From Bacteroidota bacterium (GTDB lineage Bacteria > Bacteroidota > Bacteroidia > UKL13-3): DNA of 15,297 nucleotides. The DNA lies in assembly GCA_010027395.1 (NCBI GenBank), contig RGVD01000038.1, forward strand, positions 1 through 15,297. The letters run 5' to 3'. Below the pieces are notes generated by a model. It saw only the letters and a program-made list of their open reading frames with translations, had not been told where the DNA came from and ran no database searches. Shown piece after piece: positions 1-7,252 of this stretch; the stretch's first letter is position 1, and each line of letters begins with the position of its first letter. The position numbers and the translations under genes were made by a program.

Positions 1-1319
1 TTGGCTTTGGTTAAGTTTTTCCAGATTTTAGCACCTTCGCCATTCATGGTCATGCTTACTTCTACCTGACCTGTTTGAGAAATATCTCTACGAGCATCAA
101 CTACTTTATCTCCAGTTAATGAAGCACCGCCATCACGACCTGTTTTCAAGGCATGCATAATAACAGCCACACCATTTTCTCCAATAGCTTTGTATTCCCA
201 AGCAAATTTGATATTGTTTGGTAATGCTAATCTAACCTCAGGGCGATTCAACATAGCATTGATACGAGCAGTATCTCTGATAGCAGCAGTACCAACTGAA
301 GAACCTTTTTCAACCAAAGTACCTTTGTCATCAGCATAAGGACGCAAGTAGGCAAACAATGGGTTTTCTTTAGAGAATTCCTCGAAACTCTTAGCTTGTG
401 CAGCAGCAGCGGTATCTTTTTTAGCTTTAGCTGAATCTGTTTTCACAGGCTCTGCTTTGCTTCCACCAAGGCTAGCCAAAGCACTTTTTGCAGTATCTGC
501 AGCAACTTCTGCGGTAGCACTTGTATCAGTTTTAACTTCATTGATATTTAATTTTTTCAAAATATCATTAGCAGCTGATAAATATTTAAATCCTTCAGGA
601 TTGTCGAAAGTTTCGTAGAACTCAAGTTTAGCCGAACCTTGTAATAACTTTCGAACACGGTTTGGATTGTCAACACCTGGTAATTCAACCAATATACGAC
701 CCGAACCTTCCAATTTTTGAATATTAGGTTGAGTTACACCAAATTTATCGATACGAGAACGAAGAATTTGGAATGAACGGTCGATTGCACCATTCGCTTC
801 TTCACGCACATATTTAATTACCTCATCATTTGATGATGTTAATTTGATTTTTTCCTTGTTCGATGGATTTGCAAAAATAGCAGACAACTTCCCACCGGGC
901 GCAACCTCATTATACGACTCATTGAATAGAGTGATGTAGTCTTTTGTACTGGTTTTTTGTTTCTCTTTTGCGGCATCAACAGCTTTGTTGAAAGCAGCAT
1001 CAGGGTTGTTGTTTGCTAAAGCTCTTACTAAATCGCTTAAGCTAACTTCAAGGGTAACGTTCATACCACCTTGTAAGTCAAGACCAAGGTTTAGTTCACG
1101 CTCTTTACATTGCAAATAAGTATATTTAGCAAAGCCTATGTTGTATATAACATCGCGGCTGATTGAGTCTAAATAATACCTTTCTTTTACTAAATCACCA
1201 TTGGCAAAATCTTTAGCTTTTTGTTCAGCACGGTACGTTACCCATGTAAACGACAGCTGAAAAATGCTAACTACCGCAAGGGCAATGGCAAAAAATTTAA
1301 CGGCTCCTTTACTTTTCAT
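1..1319 (-). CDS. secD: Protein translocase subunit SecD (N-terminal part of SecD or SecDF), cut by window start
   Basis: SecD/SecDF is an RND-type inner-membrane protein that uses the proton gradient to help complete Sec-dependent export. About 439 codons are visible, read from an ATG at 1317-1319 toward the window edge, so the C-terminus is missing. Seen: one N-terminal membrane segment (about residues 7-28), then the hallmark LGLDLQGG (78-85), and the P1-type periplasmic domain with IDKFGVTQPNIQ and ILVELPGV. A low-complexity Ala/Lys/Asp/Thr-rich stretch at about residues 258-311 interrupts the periplasmic region; such inserts occur in Bacteroidota SecD. In this phylum SecD is usually fused to SecF in a protein of about 1000 residues, but the SecF half lies outside the window, so the fusion is inferred. 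A strong promoter match lies at 1366-1397. Confidence 0.93.
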   Translation of the reverse strand, partial: MKSKGAVKFFAIALAVVSIFQLSFTWVTYRAEQKAKDFANGDLVKERYYLDSISRDVIYNIGFAKYTYLQCKERELNLGLDLQGGMNVTLEVSLSDLVRALANNNPDAAFNKAVDAAKEKQKTSTKDYITLFNESYNEVAPGGKLSAIFANPSNKEKIKLTSSNDEVIKYVREEANGAIDRSFQILRSRIDKFGVTQPNIQKLEGSGRILVELPGVDNPNRVRKLLQGSAKLEFYETFDNPEGFKYLSAANDILKKLNINEVKTDTSATAEVAADTAKSALASLGGSKAEPVKTDSAKAKKDTAAAAQAKSFEEFSKENPLFAYLRPYADDKGTLVEKGSSVGTAAIRDTARINAMLNRPEVRLALPNNIKFAWEYKAIGENGVAVIMHALKTGRDGGASLTGDKVVDARRDISQTGQVEVSMTMNGEGAKIWKNLTKA

Positions 1320-1365
1320 TTTATGTTTGTGTTCTGTTAATAATTCCTAATTTTTCTAAGGACGG

Positions 1366-1397
1366 CAAATATAGGAGTTGACATCTCGAAAAGCAAA
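1366..1397 (-). promoter_or_regulatory. Bacteroidota-type promoter for secD
   Basis: Read on the minus strand, TTTG (1397-1394) is followed by exactly 20 nt and then TATATTTG (1373-1366). This fits the Bacteroidota sigma-factor consensus TTTG, about 19-21 nt, TAnnTTTG, with no mismatch. Transcription would begin near 1360, giving a leader of about 40 nt before the ATG at 1319. It is the best promoter match I found in the window. Confidence 0.6.
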
Positions 1398-1600
1398 GTT
1401 TTTAAATAGCAAGTAAATCAAATGGTTAGCTAATAATTTAGTAATTCCTCATAAATCTAAAAGCTCAATAGAGGCATTTGTTTTTGCTCAATTTATTAGA
1501 AAAATGTGGTTTGCTTTGAACAATGTGTTTGTAACTGCCAAAATTTTATACCATTCGCCCTCATAGTTTCGTTTTTGATAAAATAATTATTATTCAGAAT

Positions 1601-2221
1601 ATGGAAAACCAGAGTTTAAGTTTATTAGATATGTTAGGAAAAGGCGGTATTATCATGATACCAATTGGCCTTCTTTCGTTACTTAGCATATACTTTATAA
1701 TTGAGAGATTTGTGTACATAAGAAACGCTGGCAAGCACGAAAATAATTTCTTGCATAACCTGAAAGACCTTTTAGCTAAAGGTGATGTAAAAGCGTCTAT
1801 TGCTTATTGCCAAAGGGTAAACTCTCCAATAAGTCGTGTGGTTGAAAAAGGTGTTATGCGCCTAGGTAAACCAATTAAAGACATTGAAAGTGCTATGGAA
1901 AGCATGGCATCACTTGAAATGTCGAAACTTGAAAAAAACTTAACTTTCTTGGGTATTACTGCGGGTATCGCTCCCATGCTAGGTTTTATTGGAACTATTT
2001 TAGGTGTAATTAAAATTTTCTATGATATATCCGTAAGTAACAACTTCGATATCAGTGTTATTGCTAACGGTTTATACCAAAAAATGATTACTTCTTGTGC
2101 TGGACTTATTGTAGGTGTAATGGCTTATGTAGGTTACCATATTTTAAACAGCATGATTGATAGATTCAGTCACAGAATGGAACAAACTGCCGTTGATTTT
2201 GTAGATATGTTAGACAGCTAA
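1601..2221 (+). CDS. exbB: MotA/TolQ/ExbB family proton-channel protein
   Basis: ExbB-type proteins form the inner-membrane proton channel that, with ExbD, energises TonB (or Tol) for outer-membrane uptake. The 206-residue protein has the family layout: a first membrane helix at about 17-38, a cytoplasmic domain (40-113), a second helix at about 115-140 carrying APMLGFIGTILGV, and a third at about 158-182 carrying MITSCAGLIVGV. The Gly-Thr at 131-132 and Thr163 sit where the family has its channel-lining residues. The ATG at 1601 has no upstream Shine-Dalgarno site but an AT-rich leader. An exbD-like gene follows after 59 nt, and the two are probably co-transcribed. No tonB gene is visible nearby, so assignment to TonB rather than Tol or gliding motors rests on family frequency in Bacteroidota. 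Confidence 0.88.
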   Translation: MENQSLSLLDMLGKGGIIMIPIGLLSLLSIYFIIERFVYIRNAGKHENNFLHNLKDLLAKGDVKASIAYCQRVNSPISRVVEKGVMRLGKPIKDIESAMESMASLEMSKLEKNLTFLGITAGIAPMLGFIGTILGVIKIFYDISVSNNFDISVIANGLYQKMITSCAGLIVGVMAYVGYHILNSMIDRFSHRMEQTAVDFVDMLDS

Positions 2222-2280
2222 ATTTATTTTTTCTTAATTCGGTTTATCCGATTTTTTAAAAAACAAAAAAATAAAAAAGA

Positions 2281-2682
2281 ATGAAATTTAGACGTAAAAA
2301 AAGATTCGAGGCAGAAGTAGCAACATCATCGCTGAACGACATCATGTTCTTCTTGTTGCTGTTTTTCCTTATTGTATCTACCTTAGCCAATCCAAGCGTT
2401 ATAAAGGTATTGCTTCCAAAAGCCAAAAACAATGTGGCTTTTAATAAGCAACAAGTAACACTTACCGTTAACAAAGAGAAAGAATACTACCTAAACAATA
2501 AATTGATTGTACCGGCAGATTTGGAAAACGCTATTAAACGTGAAACCTCTTCAATGCCCGATCCAACCATTGTATTGAGAATGGATGCAGAATTAAATAT
2601 TCAAGATTTGGTTGATATTTTAGCAACTGGAACTAAACTAAAAGTAAGGGTGGTAATGGCAACACAATTTACTAAGCAATAA
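2281..2682 (+). CDS. exbD: ExbD/TolR family biopolymer transport protein
   Basis: ExbD is the small partner of ExbB: a single membrane helix carries the proton-accepting Asp, and a periplasmic domain follows. The 133-residue protein begins with a basic cytoplasmic tail (FRRKKRF), then the helix from about residue 19 to 40. Asp20 in SLNDIMFFLLLFFLIV sits at the place of the essential family Asp. The remaining 90 residues fit the periplasmic domain, ending in the typical pattern of an Asp-rich strand (VLRMDAELNIQDLVDIL) and a final VVMATQ strand. It lies 59 nt downstream of exbB with a very A-rich leader just before the ATG, typical of Bacteroidota translation starts. Its end faces the end of the uridine-kinase-like gene only 6 nt away. 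Confidence 0.88.
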   Translation: MKFRRKKRFEAEVATSSLNDIMFFLLLFFLIVSTLANPSVIKVLLPKAKNNVAFNKQQVTLTVNKEKEYYLNNKLIVPADLENAIKRETSSMPDPTIVLRMDAELNIQDLVDILATGTKLKVRVVMATQFTKQ

Positions 2683-2685
2683 ACT

Positions 2686-2700
2686 AAACTAGCTTAGTTT
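2686..2700. terminator. Possible bidirectional terminator hairpin between convergent genes
   Basis: AAACTA (2686-2691) and TAGTTT (2695-2700) form a perfect 6-bp stem with a 3-nt loop, placed between the ends of exbD and the uridine-kinase-like gene and overlapping the latter's stop codon. The stem is A/T-rich and short, with no long U-tract beyond TTT, so terminator function is only suggested by its position between two converging genes. Confidence 0.3.
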
Positions 2701-3312
2701 CTCCCTAAAATGACTTTCAATTACTTTTAAACTATTGTTAAAGTGACTGTTGTTATTTATAATCATATCTGCCTGCTGAATAAAAGGAACTAAGTATTTG
2801 TGATAAGCTGGCATTACGTGGTTCTTCCATTGATACATAACAAAATCTTCAGGAATATTTCTTTCGGCCACATCTCTTTTCAGCCTTCTCAGCAAAGCAA
2901 TGTCTTCTTCAGCATTGATAAAAACTTTTAAATCAAATTGTTTGAAAAGATCTTCATGATAAAAAATAAACAAACCTTCACATACAACGATAGGAGCGGG
3001 TTTAAACTCAAGCAGAGGACCTAATTGGTTTTCGTGTTGGAACAAATACTCATTACGATGGATGGTTTCGCCATTATGTAAAGCATTTATGTCTTTAGCA
3101 AAAGCATCTAAATCTATACACTCTGGCAAATCATAATTGATATGTCCATTCTCATCAAGGCCATGTTCAAAAGCTAATTTGTAGTAATTGTCTTGAGATA
3201 CTATACACACCTGATCAACCGAAAAAAGCTCTCTCAATTCGTTTAAAAAGAGAGTTTTACCCATGGCGCTTCCCCCAGATATACCTACTAAATATGGCTT
3301 TGTTACTTTCAC
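2689..3312 (-). CDS. udk: Uridine kinase family P-loop kinase
   Basis: Uridine kinase phosphorylates uridine and cytidine to UMP and CMP in pyrimidine salvage. The 207-residue protein shows a P-loop GGSAMGKT (13-20), QDNYYK (40-45) at the substrate-binding position, a YDLPECIDLD segment (60-69) matching the usual FDHP region, CEGLFIFY (111-118), the lid-type RRLKRDVAERN (142-152), and a C-terminal VPFIQQADMIINN (175-187). All are in the order expected for the family. The start is GTG at 3310-3312; I see no ATG in frame just upstream, and the protein begins at a normal distance before the P-loop. The P-loop has Met where Udk usually has Ser, and the substrate region is diverged, so another nucleoside or a phosphoribulokinase-like substrate is possible. 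Its end converges on exbD. Confidence 0.82.
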   Translation of the reverse strand: MKVTKPYLVGISGGSAMGKTLFLNELRELFSVDQVCIVSQDNYYKLAFEHGLDENGHINYDLPECIDLDAFAKDINALHNGETIHRNEYLFQHENQLGPLLEFKPAPIVVCEGLFIFYHEDLFKQFDLKVFINAEEDIALLRRLKRDVAERNIPEDFVMYQWKNHVMPAYHKYLVPFIQQADMIINNNSHFNNSLKVIESHFREKLS

Positions 3313-3641
3313 AAGGGCAAATAAACTCTTTTTTTTGATAGATTAAATCCTTGGTAAATAATTTTGGTGAGTAGATTTCTTACTATGATTGATAGAAAAA
3401 CTCCAAAAAATAATTTTTTTACTCTTGTTAATTTATTTTATTTGAATGGATTCTTTTCCTGTAGATTTAATTTTTATTAATTACCTTATTTATAATTTTT
3501 TCTGAAAATTCAGATAGATGTAATGTGGTTTATTTTATTATTTAATATTTTTTTAAATAAAATAACATGATAATTTGCTTATCCAACCTAAAATTTTTGT
3601 AGTGTTGAACACATACTTATTTGAAAAGACAATTTCAGCCC
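3313..3641. other. AT-rich intergenic stretch with small hairpins, no gene seen
   Basis: These 329 nt separate the start of the uridine-kinase-like gene from the end of the nucleotidyltransferase gene, both on the minus strand. I find no coding frame, tRNA or repeat family in it. It is strongly A+T-biased and contains two hairpins: TCTGAA/TTCAGA with a 2-nt loop at 3501-3514, and TATTTTATT/AATAAAATA with arms at 3531-3539 and 3556-3564. A short GTGT/ACAC dyad lies at about 3602-3612. None is followed by a clear U-tract on the minus strand, so I do not call a terminator. Confidence 0.5.
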
Positions 3642-4634
3642 TTACCCAAAATTAATCTCAGTACTATCGCCTATGTTCAAGCTTTGTTTCATACCAATAA
3701 ACAAGGCATCATTACCAATAAGCGAATGGTCTAAGATGGCATGTTTTATTTGTGCGTAAGGACCTATGATAGATTCTTTTAATATGGCATAATCCAATAT
3801 GGCATGGTCGCCCACTGAAACATTAGGTCCAATGATTGAATTTTTTATCTCGCAACCCTCGCCAATAAACACAGGGGGAATGATGATGGTGTTTTCAAAT
3901 TGGTATTTAGAAGTATCGTAGTTTAAACGATTTAGTAAAATGGAATTGGTTTCCAAAAGCACCTCTTTCTTGCCGCAATCGTACCAATAATCCACATCAA
4001 AGGTTTTGAATTTAACACCTCCATTTATCATGCTCATCATGGCATCTGTCAATGTAAATTCATTATGGGTTTTCAGTTTTTGGCTGATATTGTTTTCTAA
4101 GGCTTCAAGCAGTTTTTGACTTTCTTTTATTTTATAAATTCCCACCAAGGCCAAATTGGTTTTGGGTATGGTTGGTTTTTCAACCATTCGGGTAATAAAA
4201 CCTTCTTTGTCGAGTTCAGCTACTCCAAACTGTCTTGGGTCTTCCACTTTTTTTACGCCCAATGCCGAGGTATCTGAATGTATAACCGATTGCAGATTTA
4301 CATCCACAATGGTATCACCAAAAACCACCAAAATTTCTTCGTTGTTTGGAATCAAATCTTTGGCCAACCAAATGGCGTGCCCTACGCCTTTTCCAGTGGT
4401 TTGAATAACAAAAGATGATTTTATATGCGGATAATGGCCAGTGATGTAACTTTCAATTTTATCACCCATATAACCGATGATAAAAATAAAGTCGTTTATG
4501 CCGGCATTTATCAAGCTCTCAACTATGTGAGCCAAAATAGGTTTTCCTGCAATAGGAATTAAAGCTTTAGGTTGTGTTTGTGCGTGTGTCCTTAAACGGG
4601 TACCAATCCCTGCTACGGGAATAATTGCTTTCAT
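3642..4634 (-). CDS. Sugar-phosphate nucleotidyltransferase with C-terminal left-handed beta-helix
   Basis: This enzyme class joins an NTP and a sugar 1-phosphate to give an NDP-sugar for cell-envelope polysaccharide. The 330 residues show a Rossmann-like nucleotidyltransferase domain (1 to about 235): GIGTRLRTHAQTQPKAL (9-25, with Arg13 and Lys23), FGDTIVD (105-111) as the metal-binding region, FGVAELDKEGFITRMVEKP (136-154) and YWYDCG (216-221). From about 246 to 325 comes a hexapeptide-repeat (left-handed beta-helix) tail with repeated I-I-G-x patterns. The EKP and DPRQFGV motifs favour glucose-1-phosphate thymidylyltransferase or a relative, but guanylyl- or uridylyltransferase activity cannot be excluded, so no symbol is given. 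The ATG at 4632-4634 follows a promoter-like sequence at 4659-4688. It is divergent from glyA. Confidence 0.85.
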   Translation of the reverse strand: MKAIIPVAGIGTRLRTHAQTQPKALIPIAGKPILAHIVESLINAGINDFIFIIGYMGDKIESYITGHYPHIKSSFVIQTTGKGVGHAIWLAKDLIPNNEEILVVFGDTIVDVNLQSVIHSDTSALGVKKVEDPRQFGVAELDKEGFITRMVEKPTIPKTNLALVGIYKIKESQKLLEALENNISQKLKTHNEFTLTDAMMSMINGGVKFKTFDVDYWYDCGKKEVLLETNSILLNRLNYDTSKYQFENTIIIPPVFIGEGCEIKNSIIGPNVSVGDHAILDYAILKESIIGPYAQIKHAILDHSLIGNDALFIGMKQSLNIGDSTEINFG

Positions 4635-4658
4635 TAATCTGATTTAAAAAATGAAAAT

Positions 4659-4688
4659 CAAAAATAGGGAATTGTTTAATACATTCAA
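4659..4688 (-). promoter_or_regulatory. Probable promoter of the nucleotidyltransferase gene
   Basis: On the minus strand, TTG (4688-4686) is followed by 19 nt and TATTTTTG (4666-4659), which matches TAnnTTTG without mismatch and the -33 box in its TTG core. The -7 box ends 24 nt before the ATG, leaving a short leader of about 20 nt. Confidence 0.45.
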
Positions 4689-4798
4689 GTTATATTTTCT
4701 GCATGATGCATAAGGCCTTGAAAAATTCAGCTATAAGTATTTAAAGAATTAGCTTTTATTTGTAAAATCATAAAACAAAAACCACTAATCTATAAGAT

Positions 4799-6070
4799 AT
4801 GCAAAGAGATACTGCCATTTTCGATTTAATTAAAAAAGAACAGCATCGCCAAGAACATGGCATTGAACTGATAGCTTCTGAAAATTTTACTAGCCCTCAG
4901 GTAATGGAAGCTATGGGAAGTGTATTAACCAACAAGTATGCTGAAGGCCTTCCGGGCAAAAGGTATTATGGTGGTTGCGAAGTGGTGGATGAAGTTGAAA
5001 ACCTTGCTATTGATAGACTAAAGGAACTTTTTGGTGCAGCTTGGGCCAATGTGCAGCCACATAGTGGTGCGCAAGCCAATGCAGCCGTTATGCTTGGATG
5101 CTTAAACCCAGGAGATAAAATTTTGGGTTTCGATTTGTCGCATGGTGGACATTTAACACATGGCTCGCCTGTTAACTTTTCGGGTAAATTATACAAACCA
5201 AGTTTTTATGGGGTAGAACAAGAATCAGGTTTGATTAATTGGGATAAGGTGGAAGAAACTGCAAAAAGAGAAATGCCGAAAATGATTATCTGTGGTGCAT
5301 CGGCCTACAGTCGCGACTGGGATTATGCCCGCTTGCGTGCCATTGCTGATTCTGTTGGTGCTTTGCTTTTGGCTGATATTGCCCATCCTGCAGGTTTTAT
5401 TGCTACAAAATTGTTAAACAATCCTATTCAACATTGCCATATTGTTACTTCTACCACACACAAAACACTGCGTGGCCCTAGAGGTGGTATCATCATGATG
5501 GGTAATGATTTTGAAAATCCATTTGGACAAAAAACACCTAAAGGTGAATTGAAAATGATGAGTGCAGTGCTTGATGGAGCTGTTTTTCCTGGTACACAAG
5601 GCGGTCCATTAGAGCATGTAATTGCTGCCAAAGCAGTGGCATTTGGTGAGTGTTTGACAGATGAGTACAAAGCTTACATGAAACAAGTAGGAGCCAATGC
5701 CCAAGCCATGGCAAAAGCTTTTGTTGGCAGAGGTTATAAAATTATTTCAGGTGGTACTGATAATCATTTAATGTTGATTGATCTTAGAAGCAAAAACCTA
5801 TCAGGTAAATTGGCTGAAAATACTTTGATAAAAGCAGATATAACCATTAACAAAAACATGGTTCCATTTGACGACAAGAGCCCATTTGTTACTAGCGGTA
5901 TGCGCTTAGGTACTGCTGCTATTACCACTCGCGGAATGCTTGAAAGCGACATGGAGCAAATAGCAGATTATATTGACACGGTGTTGATGAACCACGAAAA
6001 CGAAAGCATCATTACAGATGTGAGAAAGAACATTAATACATGGATGGAAAAATTTCCATTGTATAAATAA
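4799..6070 (+). CDS. glyA: Serine hydroxymethyltransferase
   Basis: GlyA is the PLP enzyme that converts serine and tetrahydrofolate to glycine and 5,10-methylene-tetrahydrofolate, the main source of one-carbon units. The 423-residue length is usual for the bacterial enzyme. Seen in order: IELIASENF (22-30), the substrate region KYAEGLPGKRYYGGCE (46-61), PHSGAQAN (87-94), HGGHLTHG (115-122), LADIAHPAG (191-199, where Asp193 would bind the PLP ring nitrogen), and STTHKTLRGPRGG (218-230) with Lys222 as the Schiff-base lysine. FPGTQGGPLEH and SGMRLGTAAITTRG are also intact, so the enzyme should be active. The ATG at 4799 starts at the family's normal N-terminus. A spermidine-synthase-like gene follows 75 nt downstream on the same strand and may share its transcript. 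Confidence 0.97.
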   Translation: MQRDTAIFDLIKKEQHRQEHGIELIASENFTSPQVMEAMGSVLTNKYAEGLPGKRYYGGCEVVDEVENLAIDRLKELFGAAWANVQPHSGAQANAAVMLGCLNPGDKILGFDLSHGGHLTHGSPVNFSGKLYKPSFYGVEQESGLINWDKVEETAKREMPKMIICGASAYSRDWDYARLRAIADSVGALLLADIAHPAGFIATKLLNNPIQHCHIVTSTTHKTLRGPRGGIIMMGNDFENPFGQKTPKGELKMMSAVLDGAVFPGTQGGPLEHVIAAKAVAFGECLTDEYKAYMKQVGANAQAMAKAFVGRGYKIISGGTDNHLMLIDLRSKNLSGKLAENTLIKADITINKNMVPFDDKSPFVTSGMRLGTAAITTRGMLESDMEQIADYIDTVLMNHENESIITDVRKNINTWMEKFPLYK

Positions 6071-6145
6071 TCTTAATCCATAAAAAGATATCAATTGAAA
6101 GCTGTGAGATAGATTTCTTGCAGCTTTTATCATTTTACACCATCC

Positions 6146-6808
6146 ATGAAAAAAAAGCTGTTGAGTTATTTGTATCCCATTACCCAAAAGGTAGAAACAA
6201 ACAACAATGGGATAGTCGAAATTACTTATGATCAAGGCAAGAAAGTATTGGATAGTGCCAATGCCAACTACTCTTATGGTTCACTTCAAAGAATATTGAA
6301 ATTTGGATTGCAGCAAATAAACTTAAATCATACCAGACATATATTGCTATTGGGTTTGGGCGGAGGCAGTGTAATTAAAACACTGCGCAATGAGTTTAAG
6401 TATAACCATAAAATCACTGCTGTAGAGATAGATGATATTATCATTCAAATTGCCTTTAAAGAGTTTAATATTAAACCCAATAAAAACCTTCAATTGGTAA
6501 ATGATAATGCACTTTTTTATGTAAGAAAATCAAATCAAAAATACGACCTCATCATCATCGACTTGTTTATAGACAATGCAGTTCCCAAAGATTTTTACCT
6601 AGCAGATTTTTGGAACAATATTTACAACATAACCTCAAAAGGAGGAAGTATCTTGTTTAATGCATCAACCATTGAGCATGTAAAACATGAAATAGAAAAC
6701 ATTCTGCCTACTTTGAATGATCTGTTTTTTATTCAACAAATGAATAAAGTGGAGGGTTCAAATACCCTTATTTTAGGAACAAAGAAGTATAATCGGGATT
6801 CGAAATGA
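6146..6808 (+). CDS. Spermidine-synthase-like methyltransferase-fold protein
   Basis: The 220-residue protein has the Rossmann core of the spermidine/spermine synthase superfamily, which transfers aminopropyl groups from decarboxylated S-adenosylmethionine. Visible: YGSLQR (44-49), the glycine-rich LLLGLGGGS (67-75), the acidic strand end AVEID (92-96), the VNDNALFY segment (118-125) and IIIDLFIDNAVP (136-147), where Asp139 fits the catalytic or amine-binding Asp. It is shorter than a full SpeE (about 280 residues) and lacks much of the N-terminal beta-strand domain, so it may belong to the short SpeE-like group whose substrates are unknown. The start at ATG 6146 is 75 nt after glyA. An 80-bp repeat copy begins 7 nt beyond its stop, so its C-terminus may have been affected by that sequence. 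Confidence 0.75.
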   Translation: MKKKLLSYLYPITQKVETNNNGIVEITYDQGKKVLDSANANYSYGSLQRILKFGLQQINLNHTRHILLLGLGGGSVIKTLRNEFKYNHKITAVEIDDIIIQIAFKEFNIKPNKNLQLVNDNALFYVRKSNQKYDLIIIDLFIDNAVPKDFYLADFWNNIYNITSKGGSILFNASTIEHVKHEIENILPTLNDLFFIQQMNKVEGSNTLILGTKKYNRDSK

Positions 6809-6814
6809 CAATTT

Positions 6815-6894
6815 CACGCACTGATAAAATCGATTTCGTGAACTGAATACTATTGATTGTGACATACATAAAATCTGCCAGAAAATGTTTTTGG
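6815..6894 (+). repeat. 80-bp direct repeat, copy 1
   Basis: This segment aligns without gaps to 7930-8009 with 14 mismatches by my count, about 82% identity. Both begin with CACGCACT and share AAAATCGA, TTCGTGA, GAATACTAT, ACATACATAA, TGCCAGAAA and TTTTTGG. The copy lies immediately after the stop codon of the spermidine-synthase-like gene. Neither copy is convincingly coding, so conservation probably reflects common origin of an intergenic element. Confidence 0.75.
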
Positions 6895-7034
6895 ATTTTT
6901 TGTGGATGGTGGGTTCAAGCAAGCATACTTGAGTCATGCCTTAAAAATTTATTATGGCTCTCTAGATCTTACATGACGGCTTAGTATGCGCGGCAAGAAA
7001 AAAAACAAATTACATTTTCCAAGATTTTAGGTCA

Positions 7035-7067
7035 GTCTTGATTTTTTGTTTCGTTTTGTATCAAGAC
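7035..7067. repeat. Inverted repeat GTCTTGAT/ATCAAGAC
   Basis: GTCTTGAT (7035-7042) and ATCAAGAC (7060-7067) are perfect 8-bp complements separated by a 17-nt T-rich loop. It is intergenic and downstream of genes on both strands. It could be a weak terminator, a protein-binding dyad or part of the repeat-rich insert; the sequence does not decide between these. Confidence 0.45.
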
Positions 7068-7171
7068 AAAATGAAAGCTATAGAATGAGTATTTTAGAGA
7101 ACGTTATGGCGGTTTGCTTCAAGCCATATTGAAATCCTCGTCTATCGAAATGTTAGTTTAAAGATACATTG

Positions 7172-7193
7172 TTGCTATGCAATTGCAAAGCAA
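7172..7193. repeat. Near-perfect 22-bp palindrome
   Basis: The centre is the perfect palindrome TGCAATTGCA (7178-7187). It is flanked by one unpaired A on each side and then by the complementary arms TTGCT (7172-7176) and AGCAA (7189-7193). This dyad shape is typical of a dimeric DNA-binding protein site, but it lies about 60 nt beyond the stop of the orphan gene and not at any obvious promoter. Confidence 0.45.
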
Positions 7194-7252
7194 AACAATT
7201 GTTTTAATGTCCACAAGACTTGAGCAAACACGGTATTCACAGACGTTGTATT

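Larger units (their letters stand above)
6809..7252. other. Gene-free region with repeat copy 1 and inverted repeats
   Basis: These 444 nt lie between the end of the spermidine-synthase-like gene and the end of the orphan gene at 7253-7765. I find no plausible gene or tRNA. It contains copy 1 of an 80-bp direct repeat (6815-6894), an 8-bp inverted repeat (7035-7042 with 7060-7067), a near-perfect 22-bp palindrome (7172-7193) and a CAGAC/GTCTG dyad at about 7238-7258 that overlaps the orphan gene's stop. GCGGCAAG followed by an A-run at 6990-7005 is the inverted counterpart of a T-run plus CTTGCCGC at 7831-7845, a weak hint that more of the same element is present in degenerate form. Confidence 0.5.

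Noticed and set aside
2256..2474. Minus-strand 72-codon frame opposite exbD
   Set aside because: Shadow of exbD; its hydrophobic character merely mirrors the exbD membrane helix on the other strand.
3600..3615. GTGT/ACAC dyad as a terminator for the nucleotidyltransferase gene
   Set aside because: The stem is only 4-5 bp with a minimal loop and no U-tract directly follows it on the minus strand.
4755..4762. TTTATTTG upstream of glyA as a -7 promoter box
   Set aside because: It has one mismatch to TAnnTTTG and there is no TTG at the expected 19-21 nt spacing; the same octamer upstream of the uridine-kinase-like gene is too close to its start.
4156..5952. Several antisense frames of 60-82 codons within the nucleotidyltransferase and glyA genes
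   Set aside because: They lie opposite strongly conserved enzyme genes and carry no recognisable features; they are shadows of the real coding frames.
5906..6235. Minus-strand 109-codon frame across the glyA end and the start of the next gene
   Set aside because: It overlaps conserved coding sequence on the other strand and the product shows no domain; considered spurious.
6809..7252. tRNA, small RNA gene or CRISPR array in the gap
   Set aside because: No cloverleaf with a TTC-type T-arm and no regularly spaced short repeats were found; only inverted and direct repeats as listed.
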